Assembly (NCBI GenBank): GCA_030156535.1
Contig: JASGMJ010000003.1
Location: 142,772 to 206,771 of the forward strand
Direction of reading: 5' to 3'
Length of the DNA: 64,000 nucleotides
Origin: Candidatus Sumerlaeota bacterium
GTDB taxonomy: Bacteria; Sumerlaeota; Sumerlaeia; SLMS01; JAHLLQ01
Numbering within the stretch: position 1 is the first letter of the stretch; each line of letters starts with the position of its first letter. Shown here in pieces: positions 1-8,673 of this stretch. The position numbers and the translations under genes were made by a program. The notes under the pieces are model-generated. The model was not told the origin of the DNA. It saw only the letters and a program-made list of their open reading frames with translations, and searched no databases.

Positions 1-6
1 GGCGTG

Positions 7-40
7 TAAAAGAAGTCCGCCGGGCGGTGGGCCCGGCGGA
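7..40 (-). terminator. Rho-independent terminator of sucD
   Basis: A perfect 10-bp inverted repeat (TCCGCCGGGC at 16-25 with GCCCGGCGGA at 31-40, 5-nt loop) lies 31 nt past the sucD stop. Read on the minus strand the hairpin is followed by CTTCTTTTA, a T-rich tail. This fits an intrinsic terminator that ends the sucD transcript. Confidence 0.8.
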
Positions 41-70
41 GGTTGGGAAGAGTCTTGAGGCGGAAGTGGC

Positions 71-955
71 TCAGGCGGTGGTGCTGCCGAGGAGTTCCTT
101 CACGATGCCGGGGATTTCGCCGGGGAGCTTGGCGGTGCGGACACCGCAGGCTTCAAAGGCGGCAAGCTTTTCCTGGGCGGTGCCTTCGCCGCCGCTGATG
201 ATGGCGCCGGCGTGGCCCATGCGCTTGCCTGGGGGAGCGGTGAGTCCGGCGACGAATCCGACGACGGGTTTGGTCATCTGGTCGCGGACGAAGGCCGCAG
301 CGTCCTGCTCGTCGGTACCGCCGATTTCACCGATGACGACGACGGCGTCGGTGCCCGGGTCCTTCTCGAACAGGGCCAGGAGATCGGTGAACGTCGAGCC
401 GATGATCGGGTCGCCACCGATGCCCACGCAGGTGCTCTGGCCGAGTCCGGCGGACGTCAGTTCCCAGACGACCTCGTAGGTCAGCGTGCCGGAGCGGGAG
501 ATGACGCCGATGTTGCCCTTCTTGTGGATGTGCCCGGGCATGATGCCGACCTTGGCAAGGCCGGGGCTGATGACGCCGGGGCAGTTGGGGCCGACAAAGC
601 GCTTCCCAAGGCGCTTGGCCTCGTGGAAGACCTTCATCATCTGGATGGTGGGGACGCCTTCGGTGATGATGATGACGACTTCGATGCCGGTCTCGAAGGC
701 TTCGAGCGCTGCGTCGGCGGCGAAGGCGGGCGGAACGTAGATAATGCTGGTGTTGGCACCGGTTTCGCGGACGGCGTGCTCGACGGTGTTGAAGACGGGC
801 ACGGTTTCCAGTGTCGTTTGCCCGCCCTTGCCGGGGGTGACGCCGGCGACGACATTGGTGCCGTAGTTAATCATCTGCTGGCCATGGAACTGCCCTTCGC
901 GGCCAGTAATTCCTTGGATCAGGAGACGGGTATCCTGGTTGACCAGAATCGCCAT
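71..955 (-). CDS. sucD: Succinyl-CoA synthetase (ADP/GDP-forming) alpha subunit
   Basis: This 294-aa protein is the alpha subunit of succinate-CoA ligase. With SucC it makes ATP or GTP from succinyl-CoA in the TCA cycle, in the cytoplasm. The sequence has the N-terminal CoA-binding Rossmann domain (GITGREG near residue 15, then VTPGKGG near 39), the mid-domain GPNCPG motif near 122, and the phosphorylated histidine in GHAGAI (His248). Length matches the family. The usual partner sucC is not downstream: a terminator follows directly, so sucC would have to lie upstream or elsewhere. Upstream is a 377-bp divergent region shared with lpxK. sucC does not lie in that region either, so here sucD is a single-gene unit. 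Confidence 0.96.
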   Translation of the reverse strand: MAILVNQDTRLLIQGITGREGQFHGQQMINYGTNVVAGVTPGKGGQTTLETVPVFNTVEHAVRETGANTSIIYVPPAFAADAALEAFETGIEVVIIITEGVPTIQMMKVFHEAKRLGKRFVGPNCPGVISPGLAKVGIMPGHIHKKGNIGVISRSGTLTYEVVWELTSAGLGQSTCVGIGGDPIIGSTFTDLLALFEKDPGTDAVVVIGEIGGTDEQDAAAFVRDQMTKPVVGFVAGLTAPPGKRMGHAGAIISGGEGTAQEKLAAFEACGVRTAKLPGEIPGIVKELLGSTTA

Positions 956-1332
956 GCTTCTCTCTTTCCTGTCGAATAGATCCGTGCAACTCTCGCCGGG
1001 CCAGCGTTTTCGCGGTCTCGGCGTTCAATGTTCCCTTGCTGGTCCCTGACCGCCGGGGGGGTCAAGACGGAAGGGAAGCACACGGTATCATTGGGTGCAT
1101 CTCGCGGCTCTGTGAGGCGCCTCCCGGAGAAGTCTCGGGGTCGCGGTTGTCAGTTTTCAGTTTGGTGGCCTGAGGTCCGGACGCTGCGGGCTGCGATCAA
1201 GACATGGCGGGACGGAAGACGTTGATTTTCGAGAAGGTTATCCCCCCAACTTCGGTTGCCTGACGCGGGTCAGGTAGCGCAAGATTCGGGGCGGGCACAT
1301 CTTGCCTATTCAGGAAGGGACTTTTCGCCACC
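956..1332. other. Divergent intergenic region sucD/lpxK, no gene seen
   Basis: This 377-bp stretch separates two divergent genes and must hold both promoters. Short open frames exist in it, but none has a convincing start signal or a recognisable product. I see no clear hairpin, tRNA or operator. Confidence 0.5.
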
Positions 1333-2466
1333 ATGCCGCTCGACCAATTGCATCGCCGTATTGCCGACGACGAGATTCCGGAGAGTCCGCTGGAGCGGTT
1401 GCTCCAGAACGGCCTCGCTGCCGTCGCGCCGTTCTATGGCGCGGGGGCGTGGACACACCGGGTGCTCCACGATTTGGGCCTGCGCCAGCGCCGCATGCTG
1501 CCCGTCCCTGTTTTTTCGGTCGGTAATGTCACGGTTGGCGGCACGGGGAAAACGCCGTTTACGATTTGGCTGACCGAGTGGCTGCGCGAGGAAGGGCGCC
1601 GCCCGGCCGTGCTCTCGCGCGGGTACGGGCGGGCGGACGAGGACGCACTCACCATTGTGCACGATGGGCGCAGGCCGCGTACCACCGCCGACGAGGCGGG
1701 CGACGAGCCGCTGTTGATTGCTGAATCGCTCGGCGACGTTCCCGTGCTGGCGTGCTCGGACCGCTATAAGGCCGGCAGGCACGCGCTCAAACGCTTCGCC
1801 GTCGACACGCTGGTGCTCGACGACGGGTTGCAGCACGTGATGCTGGGGCGCCAGGCAGAGATCATCCTCATCGATGCCACACGTCCGCCCTCGCGCCTGC
1901 GTCTGTTTCCGCGTGGCACGCTGCGCGAACCGCTCACGGTGCTGGGGCGTGCGCATCTGATCGTGCTGACGCGGTGCGACCAGGCGCGCGGCGCAAAGAA
2001 GCTGGCACGCAAACTGGCGGCGCGTCATCGCTCGGCCACCGTTGTTTCCACGCGTCTCGTCCCGCGTTCGTTGAGGAACGTGCGGACAGGCGAGAAGCAC
2101 ACGCTCGAGAAGATCAAGGGCGCGCGGGTGCTCGTGGCATGCGGAGTGGCCAACCCCGATTCCGTGCGCAAGACAGTGGAGAAACTCGGCGCGCGGGTGG
2201 TGCGTTTGCGGGCGTTGCCGGATCATGCCGAGCCAAGCCGCCGCGAGGTGGAGCGCTGGGAGACGCAGCGCCGCAAGGCGCGTGCGGATTACATCGTGGT
2301 GACGGAGAAGGACGCGGTGAAGCTGCGCGAACATTCGAATCTCCCCGCCCGCATTCTGTCGCTCGAAGTGGGGATGGCCTTTGCAACCCCGCGCGACGGG
2401 GCGGCCGCCAAGAAGGTTCTGCGCGCCCGCCTGCACAGCCGTCCCGTGCGGGGTCTGCTGCGCTGA
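1333..2466 (+). CDS. lpxK: Tetraacyldisaccharide 4'-kinase (lipid A biosynthesis)
   Basis: LpxK phosphorylates the 4' position of the lipid A disaccharide precursor at the inner face of the cytoplasmic membrane, using ATP. The 377-aa product carries the family's signature VFSVGNVTVGGTGKTP, with the P-loop GGTGKT at 69-74, then LSRGYGR near 95 and the conserved ...LDDGLQH motif near 165. The hydrophobic/amphipathic N-terminal segment (GLAAVAPFYGAGAW) matches the membrane-associating part of LpxK. The start ATG is preceded by an AAGGGA-like site at about 1315. It stands alone, convergent with the GspE-type gene 40 nt downstream. It is the strongest evidence here that the organism makes lipid A. 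Confidence 0.93.
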   Translation: MPLDQLHRRIADDEIPESPLERLLQNGLAAVAPFYGAGAWTHRVLHDLGLRQRRMLPVPVFSVGNVTVGGTGKTPFTIWLTEWLREEGRRPAVLSRGYGRADEDALTIVHDGRRPRTTADEAGDEPLLIAESLGDVPVLACSDRYKAGRHALKRFAVDTLVLDDGLQHVMLGRQAEIILIDATRPPSRLRLFPRGTLREPLTVLGRAHLIVLTRCDQARGAKKLARKLAARHRSATVVSTRLVPRSLRNVRTGEKHTLEKIKGARVLVACGVANPDSVRKTVEKLGARVVRLRALPDHAEPSRREVERWETQRRKARADYIVVTEKDAVKLREHSNLPARILSLEVGMAFATPRDGAAAKKVLRARLHSRPVRGLLR

Positions 2467-2506
2467 GACCAGCGGGGCCTTGCGGCGTCGTAGCAGCGAT
2501 CTTTCT

Positions 2507-3754
2507 CTACGCCATGGTATCGAGCGGGCTGAGGACTTCCTCGAACTCAAGGCGTGAAATCACGCCATCGTGCATCAGTCGTCTGCCTTCCTCTTCCAGC
2601 GAGCCCGCCTGATGTTTGACGGCTTGCGCGGCGATTTCGTGAGGCGAGCTTCCGGCGAGAATGATCTCGCGGATTTCCTCGGTGACGGTGAGCAGCTCGA
2701 AGAGCGCCGTGCGCGCGAGATAACCGGTCTGCCCGCAGGCTTCGCAGCCGCGCGAGCGGTACGAGCCAAGTGCTTCGTCGTGGAAGCGGCACTGCGGACA
2801 GAGCCGGCGCACGAGCCGCTGGGCCACGGCACCGCTGAGCGCCGAACCCACGAGATACGGTTCCACTCCCATCGAGAGCAGGCGCGAGATGACCCACGAG
2901 GCGCGCCCGGCGTGCAGCGTGGAGAGAAGCAGGTGCCCCGTCATGGCAGCCTGGATGCCGATGCGCGCGGTGGCGGGATCGCGGATTTCGCCAATCAGGA
3001 TCACGTTTGGATCGTGGCGCAGCGTGGCGCGCAGCACCTCGTCGAAGGTCACGCCCTGGGATTCGTTGATCTGCACCTGGCTGGCGAATCCGAGGACGCT
3101 CTCCACGGGATCCTCGATGGTCACCATGTTGAGGCGGTCGGGGCGCAGTTCGTTCAGGCGGCGCAGCATGGCATAGAGCGTGGTTGTCTTGCCGCTGCCG
3201 CTGGACCCGGTGAGGAGGACGGCGCCTTCCATCTTCTGGAGCAGCACATTGAGCCCATCGAAGACGGCGGGCGACATACCGAGTTGTTCGAGGCGGTCGG
3301 GCGCCTGGGTGGCATGGGGAAAGCGCACGGCGAGGCTTTCGCCGAGGATGGTGGGGAGAAAGGACACGCGGAGGATTCTGGTCTCGCCTGCGGGTTCGGG
3401 GCTCCATTCGATGCGGCCGTCCTGGGGCTTGGTTTGCAGGTAGGCGGGGAGGCGGGCGAGCACCTTGAAGCGGGCCAGCAGGTGGTCCTGGCGTTCGGGG
3501 GGAATGTCGGCGAGGTGATGGAGTCTGCCATCGATGCGTGCGCGCACGGCCAGCCCGGCGGGGCGGGGCTGGATGTGGAGATCGGAGCAGTGCAGGGCAG
3601 CAGCCATGTGGAGAATGCAGTCGGCGGCGCCGACGGCCCACTCGTCGCTGAGGGGCAGAAGGTCGAGTTGCTCCTGCAGCGTGGGCGGCGGCCCGGCTTC
3701 ACTTTCGCCCACGGGCAGCTTCTCGATGTTCTTCGATTTGCGGCCAAACATCAT
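2507..3754 (-). CDS. GspE/PilB-type secretion or pilus ATPase, short form
   Basis: A 415-aa cytoplasmic hexameric ATPase of the type II secretion / type IV pilus family, which powers pseudopilus or pilus assembly. Visible parts: the N2 domain (CSDLHIQPRPAG near 56), P-loop GSSGSGKTT at 183-191, Asp box near 215 (VTIEDPVE), Walker B VILIGEIRD at 251-259, His box STLHAG near 278, and a tetracysteine zinc site (Cys319/322/337/340). It lacks the N1/MshEN domain of most GspE and PilB proteins (usually 550-600 aa). The frame stays open for 56 more codons upstream, but that part is low-complexity and overlaps the divergent gene, so I start at the tandem ATG codons. No pilus genes lie next to it. Confidence 0.88.
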   Translation of the reverse strand: MMFGRKSKNIEKLPVGESEAGPPPTLQEQLDLLPLSDEWAVGAADCILHMAAALHCSDLHIQPRPAGLAVRARIDGRLHHLADIPPERQDHLLARFKVLARLPAYLQTKPQDGRIEWSPEPAGETRILRVSFLPTILGESLAVRFPHATQAPDRLEQLGMSPAVFDGLNVLLQKMEGAVLLTGSSGSGKTTTLYAMLRRLNELRPDRLNMVTIEDPVESVLGFASQVQINESQGVTFDEVLRATLRHDPNVILIGEIRDPATARIGIQAAMTGHLLLSTLHAGRASWVISRLLSMGVEPYLVGSALSGAVAQRLVRRLCPQCRFHDEALGSYRSRGCEACGQTGYLARTALFELLTVTEEIREIILAGSSPHEIAAQAVKHQAGSLEEEGRRLMHDGVISRLEFEEVLSPLDTMA

Positions 3755-3903
3755 GGCGTTCTCATCCAGTGGCGCGGTGGCGTTGGAGTTCTCTGAGGGG
3801 GCAAAACCCCGGGAGCAGTTTAGGGTTGTCGTACCTCGGGGGGGGACCGTAGACGCTGTTCGCTCTCGGACCCTGTCGAAACGATGTCTACGGAGGATGG
3901 TGG

Positions 3904-5241
3904 ATGACGACGGGCATGACAATCAGGTTCTGGCTTCGTGCTGGGGCCGTGCTACTTTCTTGTGCTCCCTTTGTTGTTGGAGCCCAGGCGCTGGATCCGC
4001 TGGCGGGTTCCGAGATGGTACACGCCGCCCCCGAGCCGGCAGACCCCGCTCCGGTGGATGGTGCCGTTGCGCCCGAGGCTCCCGCGCCCACGCCCGCACC
4101 GGTGGAGAGCCCTTCGGCCCCATGGTATGCCCGGGTGCAGGAATTCCAGCAGTATCAGACCCACAATGAGGGACTGAATCACCTGGTGACGGCCCTGCAA
4201 GGGATGGACGCCGTGGGGACTCAGTCGTTGAACGCGCTGAATCCGGCGCTGGAGAACATTCTCAGGAACGGATGGGTGGCCCCGCACTCCGAGGTCGTCT
4301 CGGCGTTGCAGACACTGGCGGCTCCGATTGAGTCCGCCATTGCGTGCGGCGAGGCGCCGGCCTTTCTGCTTCCTCCGATGCGAGGCTTTGACGATCCGGC
4401 GCCGAACGTCTACTCCATCGTGGCGCTCAACAAACTGATGCTCGTGCAGGCCGAAGGCCATCTTGCGGCCGGGCGGGCGGACGAGGCCGCGCGCATTGCC
4501 CGCGCCGCGCTGGGGTACTCCTGGTACTTGCGTGCCGACGACTACCCGATTCTGTATCACGCGGTTTCGCTCTCGAACACACAGCGCTGCTTCCCGACCC
4601 TGCAGCGCATCGTGAAGAGCCCACTGCTGTCCGACGACGCGCGCAAGGCGATCGGCTCGGACCTTTTCAAGCTGGACACGCAATGGCCGCCGCTCTCGCG
4701 CGCCGTGGCACGCGAGGGCTCGATGTCCATGGACTATGCCCGGCGAATGCTTAACGACGAGAAAGAGCGCGAGAAGGTGTTGGCGTCTCTTGCCCATTTG
4801 CCCAAGCAAAAGGTTCTGTTCCTCGAATCGTTGCGCAGGTTCGGGTCGGACGAGGCGGCCGTCCGGCGTTTGTGGAGCGGGTGGTTTCAGTTCGCGACCA
4901 AACCCGCGTGGGAGCGTGCACCCAGTGACGCCGAGTCCCTGATGGAGCTGGCCGCCGAATTGAAGATGCTCGAGCCACTGCCCGACTTTCGCGAAGTGGC
5001 CTTCCGCGACGATCTGTGCCGGACGAGCCTGCGCCTGACGATGGCACTCGTGGCGGTTCGCTCAAACAAGCAGGAAGCCGCAAAGACCTTTCTCGATCCG
5101 TTCGACGGCCAGCCGCTGCGCGTGACGGCCGACCGCGTCTACAGCGTCGGGCCTGATGGCGTGGATGACCGCGGGGGCAAACGCTTCGAACTTGAAAAAG
5201 GCGTGAACAGCCCGGGGGACATCACGGTGATGCTGCGCTAG
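3904..5241 (+). CDS. Secreted protein of unknown function with a YSVGPDG-type C-terminal motif
   Basis: I do not recognise a named family. The 445-aa product has a signal peptide (about residues 1-28, charged start then LLSCAPFVVGAQA), a 50-residue Ala/Pro/Glu linker, and a mostly helical body. Its last 35 residues hold VYSVGPDGVDDRGG followed by GDITV. That pattern resembles the C-terminal tail of type II secretion pseudopilins and of many secreted proteins in Planctomycetes-like bacteria. The divergent neighbour is a GspE/PilB-type ATPase (149 bp between the starts), so a link to secretion is possible but not shown. An ATG 12 nt downstream (MTIRF) is an alternative start. Confidence 0.75.
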   Translation: MTTGMTIRFWLRAGAVLLSCAPFVVGAQALDPLAGSEMVHAAPEPADPAPVDGAVAPEAPAPTPAPVESPSAPWYARVQEFQQYQTHNEGLNHLVTALQGMDAVGTQSLNALNPALENILRNGWVAPHSEVVSALQTLAAPIESAIACGEAPAFLLPPMRGFDDPAPNVYSIVALNKLMLVQAEGHLAAGRADEAARIARAALGYSWYLRADDYPILYHAVSLSNTQRCFPTLQRIVKSPLLSDDARKAIGSDLFKLDTQWPPLSRAVAREGSMSMDYARRMLNDEKEREKVLASLAHLPKQKVLFLESLRRFGSDEAAVRRLWSGWFQFATKPAWERAPSDAESLMELAAELKMLEPLPDFREVAFRDDLCRTSLRLTMALVAVRSNKQEAAKTFLDPFDGQPLRVTADRVYSVGPDGVDDRGGKRFELEKGVNSPGDITVMLR

Positions 5242-5251
5242 AGAGCAGGGC

Positions 5252-6289
5252 TCACGGGTTCTCTTCCCTGATCCGCTTCCTGAGCCCGAACCATTTGCGC
5301 CGGGCATGGCGTTCGGCGAAGTAAGCCATACGTGCGGCCGGACCCAGGGCGCTCCATGTTTCGTGTGCCGCGGGAGCGAGCTGCGTGGCGATCTCGACCC
5401 ATCGTTCCGCGTGAGCTGCGGTGGTGATGGTGCGAGCGCGCATGAGGCCGTTGCTCGCCATGGCCTGGCGGAGTTGCACGTCGGCGCGCAGGCGGTCGAG
5501 CGCGGCGAGTGCCTCCTCCACAGAGTCGACTTCGAGATAATCGTGGGGCGTCCGGCGTTCCGCACGGCAGGACGACTCGCGCCCCAGAACTGCGGGCACT
5601 CCGGCGAGCCATGCGTTGTGGAGTTTCGTGGCGGGCTTGTGCGTGTGCAGGTGGGGGGCGTGGAAGCGGCGCACGGCGAGCACGGCGTCGGCGTCGGCGT
5701 AGTCGTGCCAGGTCTCTGGCCCGCGCACGATCCAGCGCAGGCCGCGTTGCTCCAGCGCCTGGCGCCAGCCATCGGAGGCGAGCTCGGGGGCGAGCTCGGC
5801 GGGCTTGCCCATGTAGACGACGTTCTCGAAGCGTTCGCCCCGGCGTGCGTCGCGCGGGAGCAGGCCCGGCTGGGGCGGGTGGGGGAGGAAACGCTCGATG
5901 GGCAGTGCGCCAAACGGAGACGGCGGAATCTCGCCGATCTGGGCGGGGTTCTGGCAGAGCAGTACCTGGGCATAGGGACGGCGCGGCGAATCGGCTACGG
6001 TGCAGACGAAGGTGAGGCCGCGGGGTGGCTTCCAGGAGATGGGGATGCTGCAAGCCGAGGCGATGAGGATGCCGCGTTCGGGTAGTTGATCGGTGAGCGT
6101 GCAGTCGATTCCGGCGCGGCGGAGCAGAAGGAACGGGTAGATCGTCCAGGGACCGATGACGGATGCGGCGAGGGCGCGCAGGGCGTCTTCGGGAGAGGCA
6201 TCGCCCGCGAGAGCGGCGTCCACCAGTGGGCGTGCGGTGCGCACATCGGCGGGGCCGGCGTGGAAGAAAAGTGGGGGAATGGGGGGCAT
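5252..6289 (-). CDS. Glycosyltransferase-like protein, family uncertain
   Basis: A 345-aa protein without signal peptide. The N-terminal half has Rossmann-like stretches (TIYPFLLLRRAGIDCTL, GILIASAC, FVCTVADSP). The C-terminal half resembles the nucleotide-sugar-binding half of GT-B enzymes: a WHDYADADAVLAVR segment, then THKPATKLHNAWLAGVPAVLG, which matches the 'K..na...G.P.v' pattern, and a helical tail. The donor and acceptor cannot be told. The start chosen (MPPIPPLFF) is the first ATG that follows the low-complexity leader. Its 3' end is 10 bp from the convergent secreted-protein gene, and it is divergent from the GHL10 lipoprotein gene (135 bp between starts). Confidence 0.6.
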   Translation of the reverse strand: MPPIPPLFFHAGPADVRTARPLVDAALAGDASPEDALRALAASVIGPWTIYPFLLLRRAGIDCTLTDQLPERGILIASACSIPISWKPPRGLTFVCTVADSPRRPYAQVLLCQNPAQIGEIPPSPFGALPIERFLPHPPQPGLLPRDARRGERFENVVYMGKPAELAPELASDGWRQALEQRGLRWIVRGPETWHDYADADAVLAVRRFHAPHLHTHKPATKLHNAWLAGVPAVLGRESSCRAERRTPHDYLEVDSVEEALAALDRLRADVQLRQAMASNGLMRARTITTAAHAERWVEIATQLAPAAHETWSALGPAARMAYFAERHARRKWFGLRKRIREENP

Positions 6290-6424
6290 GAGCGCCTGCT
6301 TACTTGCAAGGGCCGGAAAGCGTTGCACCCGGCGGCTGCGTCTGTCTCCCTGTCTCTCGCCCGTTGGGACTCCCGGGGGGATTCCCAACAACCCACGGGC
6401 ACTATCTATCCGCAGAGGTGCAGC

Positions 6425-8020
6425 ATGGTGAGAGCAAGGGCGATTCTGTCGCTGGCACTGTTACTCTTTGCGCTTGGTTGCGCATCGAAGCTGGCTGGTA
6501 TGGGAGCGGGGAACATGATCGACGATGGGATTCCGCCGGCGGACCGTGAGTTCCGCGCGGCGTGGGTCGCGACTGTGGCCAATATCGATTGGCCGAGCAA
6601 ACCGGGCCTTTCCACGGCCGAGCAGAAGGCAGAGGCACTTGCCATTCTTGACAAGTGCGCCGAACTCAACATGAACGGCGTTGTGTTCCAGGCGCGCCCG
6701 CATTGCGACGCGCTCTATGCGTCGGAGCTTGAACCGTGGTCCTACTACATCACGGGCAAGCAGGGACAGGCCCCCAACCCGTACTACGATCCGCTGGAGT
6801 TCTGGGTCGAGGAGGCTCATGCGCGCGGCATCGAGCTGCACGTGTGGTTCAACCCCTATCGCGCGCATCACAAGGCCACGAAGGGCGAGCTGGCCCCCAA
6901 TCACGTGAGCAACACGATGCCCGACGTCGTGCGCAAGCTGGCCGATGGAACCTGGTGGCTCGATCCCGCCGACCCGCGCGTCCAGGATATTTCGGTCAAC
7001 GTCGTCATGGACGTGGTGCGCCGCTACGACATCGACGGCGTGCATTTCGACGACTATTTCTACCCCTATCCGTCGTACAACGGCGGCAAGGATTTCCCCG
7101 ACGATCCGACGTGGGAAGCGTATCTGGCGGCGGGCGGCACGCTCGACCGCGGCGACTGGCGCCGCAAGGCCGTCAACGACTTCATGTACCGTCTCTACAA
7201 CGAGATCAAGGCGGAGAAGCCCTACGTGAAGTTCGGGCTCAGCCCGTTCGGCATCTATCGCCCGGGCTACCCGGCGTCGATCAAGGGCTTCGACCAGTAC
7301 GAGAAGCTCTACGCCGACGCGGGCTTGTGGTGGCGTGAGGGCTGGGTGGATTACTACACGCCGCAGTGCTACTGGCCGATCGCCCAGGTGCCGCAGAGCT
7401 TCCCGATCCTCGTTGCCTGGTGGAACAAGGAGAACAAGCACGGCCGTAACCTGTGGCCGGGCCTTGGCACCTACCGCATCAACAACGATCCTGAGAGCAA
7501 GAACTTCCGTCCGGCGCGCGAAGCCGTGAACGAGATCATGACGGTGCGTGCCATCGTCGACGAGGGCCCGGGACCGGGACACGTTCACTTCAGCATGAAG
7601 CACCTGCTGAACAACCATGAGGGTGTGAGCGATCTGTTGCTGGCAGGCCCGTATGCAAGAGAGGCACTGGTGCCGCCGTCGCCGTGGCTCGATTCCGTGC
7701 CGCCCGCGCCGCCCGTTGTCACAGCCACACAGAACGGCGAGAACCTCGTCATCGAATGGTCGCAGGCCGGCGATGAAGAGGCATTCGTCTGGGTCGTGTA
7801 CATGCACCAGGGTGGAGCGTGGAAGTACGACGTCGTGCCGGGAAGCCGTACGAGCCACACCGTGCAGACGATGGGTACGCTCAAGCGCACCGTGACGACA
7901 AATCAAGGGACGGACGTCGAGGAAGTCGAAGAGCCCGCAAAGCCCATCGACAAGATCGCCGTTTCGGCCGTCGATCGTTGCGGCAACGAAAGTCTCCGCA
8001 CGATCATCGCCATCAAGTAA
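6425..8020 (+). CDS. GHL10-family (DUF187/YngK-type) glycoside hydrolase-like lipoprotein
   Basis: The 531-aa product begins with a lipoprotein signal (LLLFALGC, lipidated Cys about residue 17). It is followed by the hallmark of the family: REFRAAWVATVANIDWPS near residue 38, then a TIM-barrel-like region with VFQARPHCDALY, ELHVWFNPYRAHH, DGVHFDDYFYPYP and KFGLSPFGIYRPG. Members are predicted glycoside hydrolases of the bacterial envelope; the substrate here is unknown. A C-terminal FN3-like piece (SVPPAPPVVTATQNGENLVIEW) follows at about 415. The frame is open for 113 codons upstream, but the lipobox fixes the start at 6425. A strong hairpin follows the stop. Confidence 0.88.
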   Translation: MVRARAILSLALLLFALGCASKLAGMGAGNMIDDGIPPADREFRAAWVATVANIDWPSKPGLSTAEQKAEALAILDKCAELNMNGVVFQARPHCDALYASELEPWSYYITGKQGQAPNPYYDPLEFWVEEAHARGIELHVWFNPYRAHHKATKGELAPNHVSNTMPDVVRKLADGTWWLDPADPRVQDISVNVVMDVVRRYDIDGVHFDDYFYPYPSYNGGKDFPDDPTWEAYLAAGGTLDRGDWRRKAVNDFMYRLYNEIKAEKPYVKFGLSPFGIYRPGYPASIKGFDQYEKLYADAGLWWREGWVDYYTPQCYWPIAQVPQSFPILVAWWNKENKHGRNLWPGLGTYRINNDPESKNFRPAREAVNEIMTVRAIVDEGPGPGHVHFSMKHLLNNHEGVSDLLLAGPYAREALVPPSPWLDSVPPAPPVVTATQNGENLVIEWSQAGDEEAFVWVVYMHQGGAWKYDVVPGSRTSHTVQTMGTLKRTVTTNQGTDVEEVEEPAKPIDKIAVSAVDRCGNESLRTIIAIK

Positions 8021-8046
8021 GCAGCACGAAGCAAGAGACGTTCACC

Positions 8047-8074
8047 AGGGCCGGCTCGCAAGAGCCGGCCCTTT
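8047..8074 (+). terminator. Intrinsic terminator after the GHL10 lipoprotein gene
   Basis: A perfect 11-bp stem (AGGGCCGGCTC at 8047-8057 with GAGCCGGCCCT at 8062-8072) with a GCAA tetraloop begins 26 nt past the stop. The T tail (TTTGCATT) is short, so efficiency is uncertain. Confidence 0.65.
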
Positions 8075-8171
8075 GCATTGGGGGCGGTGAGTGGGACACC
8101 GCACCACGGAGACAGCGCTGCCATCCCCCTTCTTCTTCGTTTCGATACGTGCGATTGCTGATTATCTGTGT

Positions 8172-8651
8172 CTACGCTCGCCATGCGAGTGAGCGCTCGC
8201 GGAAGCGGCGGGCAAACTCGGCGTCCTCGATGTCCTTGTCGGTTTCGAGCAGCAACTCGGGGAGAATGATCGGGCGCTTGTCCTTGCCGCGGGCAGCGAG
8301 AACGAACCAGCCCCGGCAGGCGAGCTCCGGTTCCTTCTCCTCGTACGGATCGCGGCGGAATACGTCCACGCGTGCGACAAGGCTGGTGCGGGCAACGTAG
8401 GCAACCCGCGAGTGCGTCTCGATGATCTCGCCCACCATGATGGGCGTGATGAAGCGGACGTGGTCCATGCTGACCGTGACGAAGGGGACGTGGGCGAACT
8501 CGACGGCGGCAAGGAACGCCGCCTTGTCCATCAGGGCGAGAACCTTGCCGCCGAACATGGTGCCGTGGGTGTTGGTGTCACTCGGGAAGACGATGTCGGT
8601 CGTCTCGACCTGGGGCGAACGGGAGGGCTTTGGGGACGGAGTCGAAGTCAT
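8172..8651 (-). CDS. Acyl-CoA thioesterase, hotdog fold (YciA/BACH-like)
   Basis: This 159-aa protein is a single hotdog domain that hydrolyses acyl-CoA to free acid and CoA. The signature is the segment around residues 23-40: PSDTNTHGTMFGGKVLALMD, with the conserved Asn/His/Gly/Gly and Asp. Then come FVTVSMDHVRFITPIMVGE and ETHSRVAYVARTS on the beta sheet. Length and layout match YciA-type thioesterases. It starts 22 nt after the stop of the D-aminoacylase-like gene, so the two are probably co-transcribed. The acyl chain preference cannot be read from the sequence. Confidence 0.86.
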   Translation of the reverse strand: MTSTPSPKPSRSPQVETTDIVFPSDTNTHGTMFGGKVLALMDKAAFLAAVEFAHVPFVTVSMDHVRFITPIMVGEIIETHSRVAYVARTSLVARVDVFRRDPYEEKEPELACRGWFVLAARGKDKRPIILPELLLETDKDIEDAEFARRFRERSLAWRA

Positions 8652-8673
8652 GAACAGTTGTCTCGGTGGGATG

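Noticed and set aside
6086..6424. An N-terminal extension of the GHL10 gene
   Set aside because: The lipobox at the ATG of 6425 fixes the N-terminus; the upstream part is antisense to the glycosyltransferase-like gene.
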